Assembly (NCBI RefSeq): GCF_000212395.1
Contig: NC_015499.1
Coordinates: 523,501-587,500 of the forward strand
Source: Thermodesulfobium narugense DSM 14796
Lineage (GTDB): Bacteria > Thermodesulfobiota > Thermodesulfobiia > Thermodesulfobiales > Thermodesulfobiaceae
Reading direction: 5' to 3'
Length of the DNA: 64,000 bases
A program made the translations under genes and the position numbers. Under the pieces are notes generated by a model, which searched no databases, was not told the origin of the DNA, and saw only the letters and a program-made list of their open reading frames with translations. Numbering within the stretch: position 1 is the stretch's first letter; the number at the start of each line of letters is the position of its first letter. Shown here piece by piece: positions 58,212 through 64,000 of the stretch.

Positions 58212-59288
58212 GTGAATGTGAAAGAGGTTTGGATAAAAAATGCTACTTCCTTTTGTGAGAAATCGATAAATTCCTTTTTGTTAGCTACAAAAATCCTTTT
58301 TTATTTGTTTTTTGTTTTTTATATATTGTTTTTTTATCAAAATAAATCTGATGCCTATACTAAGAATGAATATTCTATTAATGGTGCACATTTATATGTT
58401 TTTAAGTTTAACCCAAAAGAAGTTCGTGTAGTGCCATATTTAAATGATTATCCTATTAGAGCAATAGACGTGGTTAACTACTATAATCCTTTTTTACTTA
58501 TAAATGGCACATTTTTTTATTCTAATAAGCTTTTGGGTGCTTTGTTCATGCACGGTGAACCTCAATCTTATATGGGCGATAATAGAGCAACATTTTTTTA
58601 TTATAAAAATAATACTGCAAGCATAAATTATTTAAAATATAAAGTTAAGCTTGATATTTGCAGCTCTTCTTCAAAATGTAGGGTTTTATATCTTGATGGG
58701 ATAAATAGACCACAAAATTATTACGAAAATATATTGTACACGAATGGTTATTTGAGACCTGTTTTGCCTACTTCTGGCATATTGCTAAAAATAAATGAAG
58801 ATGGAACTTTTGAATATCTTTATACTAGGAGTGCAATGCCTTCTCGGGGAGAATATATTTTGCTAGCTAATCACGACTTGGATGTGTTAAACAACCTTGT
58901 GCCTACGGACAGAATTAGAGTAAGTATAGAGCCAATGATAAATAGCAATTTGGATTTCTATATTTCGGGCGGTCCTATGTTGCTTTATAACGGACAAAAC
59001 GTTGCCTTACAGTCATGCAAAAAAGAATATATAGTAAACGATATTAAAGTAGGAAATCACATGAGAACTGGTTTAGGAATTGACTCCTTGTCTAATATTT
59101 ATGTTTTTTCTGTTTCATGGCCAGGTTGTACTTTGAATGAACTTGCAAACTCATTGAAAAATCTTGGTCTAAAAGATGCTATGCTTTTAGATGGCGGCTA
59201 TTCTTCTGTTCTTTTTGCTGATAATAGATTTTTGGTAGGGAGTGAAGCAAGAGCAAATATCTCTTATTTGATGTTTTTTACTAATTAA
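58212..59288 (+). CDS. Membrane-anchored phosphodiester glycosidase-like protein (NAGPA/DUF2233 family)
   Basis: 358 residues. Membrane helix about 22-46, then an extracytoplasmic domain with PFLLINGTFFYSN, SGGPMLLYNG, HMRTGLGIDSLSNIYVFSV and MLLDGGYSSVLFADN, blocks typical of the phosphodiester glycosidase fold. Relatives cleave sugar phosphodiesters in the cell envelope. GTG 58212 and GTG 58218 are both possible starts, since GAGGTG overlaps the first. Five bp after murA, consistent with a wall-related role. Confidence 0.78.
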   Translation: MNVKEVWIKNATSFCEKSINSFLLATKILFYLFFVFYILFFYQNKSDAYTKNEYSINGAHLYVFKFNPKEVRVVPYLNDYPIRAIDVVNYYNPFLLINGTFFYSNKLLGALFMHGEPQSYMGDNRATFFYYKNNTASINYLKYKVKLDICSSSSKCRVLYLDGINRPQNYYENILYTNGYLRPVLPTSGILLKINEDGTFEYLYTRSAMPSRGEYILLANHDLDVLNNLVPTDRIRVSIEPMINSNLDFYISGGPMLLYNGQNVALQSCKKEYIVNDIKVGNHMRTGLGIDSLSNIYVFSVSWPGCTLNELANSLKNLGLKDAMLLDGGYSSVLFADNRFLVGSEARANISYLMFFTN

Positions 59289-59345
59289 TTTGTATAATAT
59301 AATATTTAATGAGTTTTATATTCTGAAATGCGAAGGAGTAGAAAG

Positions 59346-60746
59346 TTGAATATAAAATTTGGAACTGATGGTTGGAGAGCAAAAATCGCTCAAGATTATA
59401 CTTTTGAAAATCTTGAAAAAGTATCATTGGCTTTAGCTATTACTTTAGAAGAAGAAAATTCCTTAAATAAAACCTGTGTTATTGGTTATGATACAAGGTT
59501 TTTTTCCGAAGATTTTGCAAACCACGTTGCTGAAGTCTTGTCAGGTGTAGGTTTTGACGTAATAATTTCTGATAATTTTATACCAACTCCCACACTTGCA
59601 TTTTCTGTTAAAGATAAGTCTTGCGCAGTAGGTATAATGATAACTGCAAGTCATAATCCGTATAATTATAACGGTTTTAAAATAAAACAAAGCTTTGGCG
59701 GTTCTGCATCAAAAGAATTCACATCAAAGGTCGAATCTAACTTGGAAAAAATTAAAACTTATAAATTTAGAAATGAAAAAGGAAAAATTAAAGTCCAAAA
59801 TCTTTTTGAAAATTACAAAAATTCTATATTAAAATTCGTTGATATCAATGCCATTAAAGAATCAGGCATTAAAGTTGCCATTGATTGCATGAATGGCGCA
59901 GGATCGGGTTATCTTTCAAGTCTTTTGTCAGATCTAAATATAAAGGTATTTCCTGTAAGGAACAAAAGAGATCCATATTTTAAGGGGTCAAGGCCTGAGC
60001 CAATTCCTCAACTTTTAGGCCCACTTTCGTATGAAGTTTTTTCTAATTCATTAAATCTAGGCACTGCTCTCGACGGCGACGGAGATAGGGTGGCATCTTG
60101 TGATGCTTCTGGCACTATTTTTACTTCTCAACAAACGTATGTTCTACTGCTTAATCATCTGGTTACAAGTAGAAAGCTAAAAGGAAAAGTTCTCAAGAAC
60201 TTTGCTGTAAGCGTCCTAGTTGATAAATTGTGCAAGCTCTATGATATAGAATTTGAAATATTGCCTGTTGGCTTTAAATATATTTGTTCCAAGATGATTA
60301 GCGAAGGTAATGTATTGATGGGAGGAGAAGAAAGTGGAGGTTTTGGGTTTCTTGGTCACATTCCAGATAGAGATGGTTTTTTGTCTTCACTTTATTTGAT
60401 AGAATCAGTTGTTATGTCAAAGAAGTCTTTAATGGAACAGCTTGATGAAATATATGATAAGGTTGGTTTTTTTGAATATGACAGATATGATCTAAAACTA
60501 GAAACTTCAGTCGAAGAGGTAAGAAAAAAAATTAGAGACTTAATTGAAAATCCAGCAAAGAAAATTGGTGAGAAAAAGGTTTCTGAGATTTCTACTATTG
60601 ATGGAATCAAATATATTTTGGAAGATGAAAGCTGGCTTTTGATAAGACCGTCTGGAACTGAGCCCTTAGTGAGGATCTATGCAGAGGGAAAAAGCATTCA
60701 TGAAGCAAAAGCTTTGATTGGGTTTGGTAGAAAACTTTTTCAATAA
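59346..60746 (+). CDS. Phosphoglucomutase/phosphomannomutase family protein
   Basis: 466 residues from TTG 59346, with AAGGAG 7 bp upstream; an ATG at 59328 precedes that ribosome site. Phosphoserine loop MITASHNPYNYNGFK, metal loop LDGDGDRVA, sugar loop GGEESGGFG and phosphate loop RPSGTEPLVRIYAEG make a complete alpha-D-phosphohexomutase. Glucose and mannose phosphates are both possible; making mannose 1-phosphate would feed the PimA-like enzyme. Converges with the RNase J gene. Confidence 0.9.
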   Translation: MNIKFGTDGWRAKIAQDYTFENLEKVSLALAITLEEENSLNKTCVIGYDTRFFSEDFANHVAEVLSGVGFDVIISDNFIPTPTLAFSVKDKSCAVGIMITASHNPYNYNGFKIKQSFGGSASKEFTSKVESNLEKIKTYKFRNEKGKIKVQNLFENYKNSILKFVDINAIKESGIKVAIDCMNGAGSGYLSSLLSDLNIKVFPVRNKRDPYFKGSRPEPIPQLLGPLSYEVFSNSLNLGTALDGDGDRVASCDASGTIFTSQQTYVLLLNHLVTSRKLKGKVLKNFAVSVLVDKLCKLYDIEFEILPVGFKYICSKMISEGNVLMGGEESGGFGFLGHIPDRDGFLSSLYLIESVVMSKKSLMEQLDEIYDKVGFFEYDRYDLKLETSVEEVRKKIRDLIENPAKKIGEKKVSEISTIDGIKYILEDESWLLIRPSGTEPLVRIYAEGKSIHEAKALIGFGRKLFQ

Positions 60747-60762
60747 AGTTAATTTAAAAAAA

Positions 60763-62436
60763 CTATTTGCTATTTAACTTAATAGCTTGTATAAAGATAG
60801 CAGGGTATTTTCTATATTGACTAAAAACTAATTCTTTTATTGAATTGGAGATCTTATCTTCAAGTTTTTGGGTATTTTCTATTTTTGGACTTTTTAAAAA
60901 GAAAGAATATATTGCCGATTCAATTTCTTTTTGAATAATATTTTCTTGATTTTTCAGACCTAATGTTTTTATTCTTGGTTCAGCTAATATTTTGAACTTT
61001 TCCGGATCAAACGTTAGTGATATCAAAATTAGTCCTTCGTCTGATATTTTTTTTCTTTCAAGGAAAGAACTTTTATTAAATTCAATTATTTCTGAACCGC
61101 TTGCAATCATATTTCTAATCGCAATTTCGTCAACTATTTTAACTTCCCCGTTATTCAGTTCGACTACTGCTCCATTTTTTGCTAATATAATATTCTCTTT
61201 AGAATAACTAAGACTTTGTGCGAGATCAGAAAAATGCTTCATATGTCTAAATTCGCCGTGAAATGGTAAAAGATTTTTTGGTTTTACTAAATTTATTAGG
61301 AGCTTTATGTCTTCTTTTGAGCCGTGACCTGATACGTGTACCCTGTGATTTGGTTCGTATAAAACTTCAGCTCCTAACTTAAAGAGCTTGTTTATAGTCT
61401 TGTTAACAAGAGTTTCATTGCCTGGAATTGGTGATGCTGAAATAATAACAGTGTCGTTTGGGAAAATTTTAACGTCTTTGTGATTATTGTTTGCTATTCT
61501 TGTAAGAACCGAAAGCGGTTCTCCTTGACTTCCTGTTGTGATTATTGTGGTTTTTTCAAGTGGGTGATTTTTCAATTCATGTTGCTTTAGCTGATATTCT
61601 TCTGGAAAGGATAAATATCCTAGTTCTTTTGCTATTGAGACAGTATTTATCATGCTTTTGCCGAGAATACAAAATTTTCTGTCGAAAGCGATTGATGCGT
61701 TAATTGCTTGCTGTACTCTATGGATATTCGAAGCAAAAGTTGTAAGGATTATTCTTCCGTTTACCTTCCTGAATACATCAAAGAACTTTTCACCTACAAC
61801 CCTTTCGGATGGAGTAAATCCTTCTCTTTCAACGTTTGTAATGTCAAGCATCAAGAGGTCTATGCCCTTTGAACTAATTGATACTAATTTGTTATATTCT
61901 GTTGTTTTTCTATCTATTGGAGTCTGATCGAATTTGAAGTCGCCAGAATGAATTATTGTTCCGTGTGGGGTATGAATAGCATATCCTACCCCATCAGGGA
62001 TACTGTGATTAACGTGAAAAGATTCGACAAACATATCGTCAACAAAAATAATTTCATTTGAATTAATTTCATGAAAAGTTACATCCTTTGAAGATATTTT
62101 ATAGTCTTTTAGTTTTGCTCTTACCATTCCAAGTGTTAACTTGGTGCCATATATAGGTACATTTACCTTTTTTAATAGAAATGGAATTGCACCAATATGA
62201 TCTTCGTGTCCATGTGTGATGAACAGTGCTTTTACTTTGTCCTTTTTGTCAATTACGTATTGGAAATCAGCTGTTAAAAGTGAGGATTCGAAACTTGGAT
62301 CGGGAAATTTTATCCCACAATCAAGTACAATTAGCGACCTTTCGCTTTCAAAAAGTGTCATATTTCTGCCAATTTCTTCGATTCCACCTAGTGGTATTAT
62401 CTTGATGGGAGAGCTTTTTTTAGTAAAGTTAAAAAT
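60763..62436 (-). CDS. rnj: Ribonuclease J, apparent ATT start
   Basis: 557 residues if started at ATT 62436. The first ATG (62361) would cut the conserved strand IKIIPLGGIEEIGRNM that opens the metallo-beta-lactamase domain. Upstream to the stop at 62461-62463 there is no ATG, GTG or TTG, but a perfect AGGAGG lies 6 bp before ATT. Metal site T-H75-G-H77-E-D79-H80; later GTIIHSGDFKFDQTP, beta-CASP block TTGSQGEPLSVLTRI and VSGHGSKEDIK; C-terminal domain about 445-557. 5' exo- and endonuclease of mRNA decay in bacteria without RNase E. Confidence 0.9.
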   Translation of the reverse strand: MFNFTKKSSPIKIIPLGGIEEIGRNMTLFESERSLIVLDCGIKFPDPSFESSLLTADFQYVIDKKDKVKALFITHGHEDHIGAIPFLLKKVNVPIYGTKLTLGMVRAKLKDYKISSKDVTFHEINSNEIIFVDDMFVESFHVNHSIPDGVGYAIHTPHGTIIHSGDFKFDQTPIDRKTTEYNKLVSISSKGIDLLMLDITNVEREGFTPSERVVGEKFFDVFRKVNGRIILTTFASNIHRVQQAINASIAFDRKFCILGKSMINTVSIAKELGYLSFPEEYQLKQHELKNHPLEKTTIITTGSQGEPLSVLTRIANNNHKDVKIFPNDTVIISASPIPGNETLVNKTINKLFKLGAEVLYEPNHRVHVSGHGSKEDIKLLINLVKPKNLLPFHGEFRHMKHFSDLAQSLSYSKENIILAKNGAVVELNNGEVKIVDEIAIRNMIASGSEIIEFNKSSFLERKKISDEGLILISLTFDPEKFKILAEPRIKTLGLKNQENIIQKEIESAIYSFFLKSPKIENTQKLEDKISNSIKELVFSQYRKYPAIFIQAIKLNSK

Positions 62437-62466
62437 ATATTTCCTCCTGTTAAATTTTAACTATTA

Positions 62467-62475
62467 TGATATAAT
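62467..62475 (+). promoter_or_regulatory. Extended -10 element of the rimP-nusA operon
   Basis: TGATATAAT with perfect TATAAT at 62470-62475, in the 142 bp gap divergent from the RNase J gene. Very AT-rich surroundings probably hold the opposing promoter as well. Confidence 0.55.
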
Positions 62476-62521
62476 ATTTTCAAACAAGATAATTTATTAT
62501 AACATTTTAAGTTTTTAGCTA

Positions 62522-62552
62522 GAGTGGGTAATTACCCACTCTTTGTGTTTTT
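62522..62552 (+). terminator. Terminator-like hairpin in the rimP-nusA leader
   Basis: Perfect palindrome GAGTGGGTAATTACCCACTC (62522-62541) followed by TTTGTGTTTTTAAAA. It lies after the putative promoter and 37 bp before rimP, so it may attenuate the operon. Confidence 0.6.
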
Positions 62553-62578
62553 AAAAATCTGAAAGGACGAGATTTTTT

Positions 62579-63058
62579 TTGAAATCAAAAGATATTAAAG
62601 AAAAACTACTTAATATAGTAGAAAAAGTATTATTAGACATAGGATTTGAACTCTATGATCTAGAATACTTTAAGCAAGGCAAGAGATGGATATTAAGGGT
62701 ATTCATTGATAACCTTGAAAAGCCCATTTCTCTTGACGATTGTGAATTGGTATCAAAAAAATTAAGTGCTATATTGGATTATTATGATTTAATTCCTGAG
62801 AGTTTTTATCTTGAAGTATCCTCTCCTGGAATAGAGAGAAAGTTAAAGAAAGATTCTGATTTTACTAGATTTAAAGGTGAAGAAATAATAGTAATTTTTC
62901 AAAAACCAAATATTAGTCCTATTATTGGTATACTTGAAGGAATTGATAGTGATGGCAATTATATTATTGTCAACACTGGAAAATCTAAAGAAAAGATAAA
63001 CCGAAATGACGTAAAAGAAGTAAGAATACATTTCAGGTTTAAGGGAGATAGGCAATGA
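62579..63058 (+). CDS. rimP: Ribosome maturation factor RimP
   Basis: 159 residues. N-terminal domain with GFELYDLEYFKQGKRWILRVFIDN and SLDDCELVSKKLSAILD, then LEVSSPGIERKLKKDSDFTRFKGEE, followed by an SH3-like C-terminal part. Needed for 30S subunit maturation. TTG start with AAGGA about 11 bp upstream. Stop overlaps nusA by 4 bp. Confidence 0.93.
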   Translation: MKSKDIKEKLLNIVEKVLLDIGFELYDLEYFKQGKRWILRVFIDNLEKPISLDDCELVSKKLSAILDYYDLIPESFYLEVSSPGIERKLKKDSDFTRFKGEEIIVIFQKPNISPIIGILEGIDSDGNYIIVNTGKSKEKINRNDVKEVRIHFRFKGDRQ

Positions 63059-64000
63059 AAATTGACTTACACGTTCTTGAGCAATTAGAAAAAGAGAAAG
63101 GCGTTTCTTTGCCTGCTATGATATCCGCTTTGGAATCAGCTCTTTTAGCTTCATATAAAAAATATTATCCGTCAAAAAACGTTTCTTTAAAAATAATTCC
63201 TGACACTGGAGTTTTAGAAATAGTAGTTAAGAAAACTGTTGTTGATAAAGTAAATAATATCTTTGATGAAATATCCTTAACACAGGCTAGGGAAATAGAT
63301 CCTAAAGTTAATATTGGCGAAACTATAGAGATACAGGTAGATCCTAAAAATTTTGGTAGAATTGCTGCCCTGACAGCAAAGCAAGTTTGGCAGCAGAAAA
63401 TAAAAGAGGCTGAAAGAGATGCTGTTTTTGAAGAATTTAAAGACAGAGTCTTTGGTGTTATTTCTGGCAAAATTTTAAGACCTGAGGGGAAAAATTGGAT
63501 AGTGCAGCTTGGAAGGGCTGAAGGAATACTGCCTCAAAAAGAAACAGTTTTTCAAGACAAATATAACATTAACGAAAGATACGTTTTTTATGTTTTATCG
63601 GTTAAAAAGCAAAAGAAAGATGTTGAAATAATTTTGTCCAGAAGTCATCCAAATTTGGTTAAGAGGATATTTGAACTTGAATCGGCGGAAATTAGATCAG
63701 GTATTGTGGAGATAGTGTCAATAGCAAGAGATCCTGGTAGCAGAACTAAGATAGCGGTTTTATCAAGGGACCCTCATGTTGATCCGTTGGGTGTTTGCTT
63801 GGGGATAAGAAATTCTAGAATACAAAATGTTACAAAAGAACTTAGAGGAGAAAAAATTGACGTAATTTTATACAATCCAGATCCAAAAATTTATATAGCA
63901 AGTGCTTTGTCTCCTGCTAAAATTAAGAGGGTAGAGATATTAGATCAGGTTAAAAAAGAATCAAGAGTTTATGTAGATAAATCGCAGCTTTCATTGGCAA
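63055..64000 (+). CDS. nusA: Transcription factor NusA (partial, N-terminal 315 residues)
   Basis: Runs off the window. N-terminal RNA-polymerase-binding domain (1-125; LDEALESALLASYKK-type helix reads ISALESALLASYKKYYP), S1 domain (about 130-200, VFGVISGKILRPEGKNWIVQLGRAEGILP), then KH1 (KRIFELESAEIRSGIVEIVSIARDPGSRTKIAV). rimP-nusA is a conserved pair. ATG sits within the rimP stop. Confidence 0.96.
   Translation, partial: MKIDLHVLEQLEKEKGVSLPAMISALESALLASYKKYYPSKNVSLKIIPDTGVLEIVVKKTVVDKVNNIFDEISLTQAREIDPKVNIGETIEIQVDPKNFGRIAALTAKQVWQQKIKEAERDAVFEEFKDRVFGVISGKILRPEGKNWIVQLGRAEGILPQKETVFQDKYNINERYVFYVLSVKKQKKDVEIILSRSHPNLVKRIFELESAEIRSGIVEIVSIARDPGSRTKIAVLSRDPHVDPLGVCLGIRNSRIQNVTKELRGEKIDVILYNPDPKIYIASALSPAKIKRVEILDQVKKESRVYVDKSQLSLA

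Overview
The window is a compact, AT-rich bacterial chromosome segment (low G+C judged by eye, not counted). Genes are tightly packed with many 1-14 bp overlaps, strong AGGAGG-type ribosome sites and frequent TTG starts. The cell appears to have two membranes: there is a signal-peptide porin with an N-terminal S-layer-homology (SLH) domain and a full pilMNOPQ secretin set. The mix of SLH porin, T-box-controlled branched-chain amino acid genes, pyruvoyl SAM decarboxylase of the Thermotoga type and low G+C suggests a deep-branching thermophile; Thermodesulfobium is my best guess, by inference only.

Layout. 1-1.9 kb: end of serA, a histidine phosphatase that may be the phosphoserine phosphatase, a TcdA-like protein, and SAM decarboxylase. 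2-5.9 kb: a kinase-like/P-loop fusion, a DUF815 ATPase, an FmdB zinc ribbon and an Old Yellow Enzyme. 5.9-7.6 kb: two decayed insertion sequences, the second ending 5 bp before the promoter of an iron operon (FeoC-like, DtxR-like regulator, FeoA, FeoB, SLH porin; 7.6-12.3 kb). 12.3-13.9 kb: an intact IS1202-like element beside the end-remnant of another. 13.9-17.5 kb: rpmG, tRNA-Trp, secE, nusG, rplK, rplA, L10 leader, rplJ, rplL. 17.5-26 kb: an aldo/keto reductase, an unknown acidic protein, then a signalling cluster (degenerate chemoreceptor-like protein, vWA protein, PP2C phosphatase with a kinase-like N-terminus, Ser/Thr kinase with Sel1 repeats). 26-31 kb: T-box, ilvB, ilvN, ilvC, leuA. 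31-37 kb: pilMNOPQ, a polysaccharide deacetylase and a universal stress protein.

37-46 kb is one long minus-strand run: rpsO, pnp, nth, PHP protein, inositol-phosphate synthase, acyltransferase, PHP protein, CDP-alcohol phosphatidyltransferase, acyltransferase, PimA-like mannosyltransferase. Its last three genes keep the order of the mycobacterial pgsA1-patA-pimA cluster, so I read it as a candidate route to an acylated, glycosylated phosphatidylinositol lipid in an outer-membrane bacterium. 46-50 kb: a RuvC-like protein, dCMP deaminase, WecA-like and WecB enzymes and a LUD-domain protein. 50-57 kb: a complete F1Fo ATP synthase operon. 57-64 kb: murA, a phosphodiester-glycosidase-like protein, a phosphohexomutase, RNase J (minus strand), then rimP and the start of nusA.

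Three points stand out: the PIM-like lipid cluster, the receptor-linked vWA/kinase/PP2C cluster, and at least two genes (RNase J and one acyltransferase) whose conserved N-termini extend upstream of any ATG/GTG/TTG and which seem to start at ATT and CTG behind good ribosome sites.
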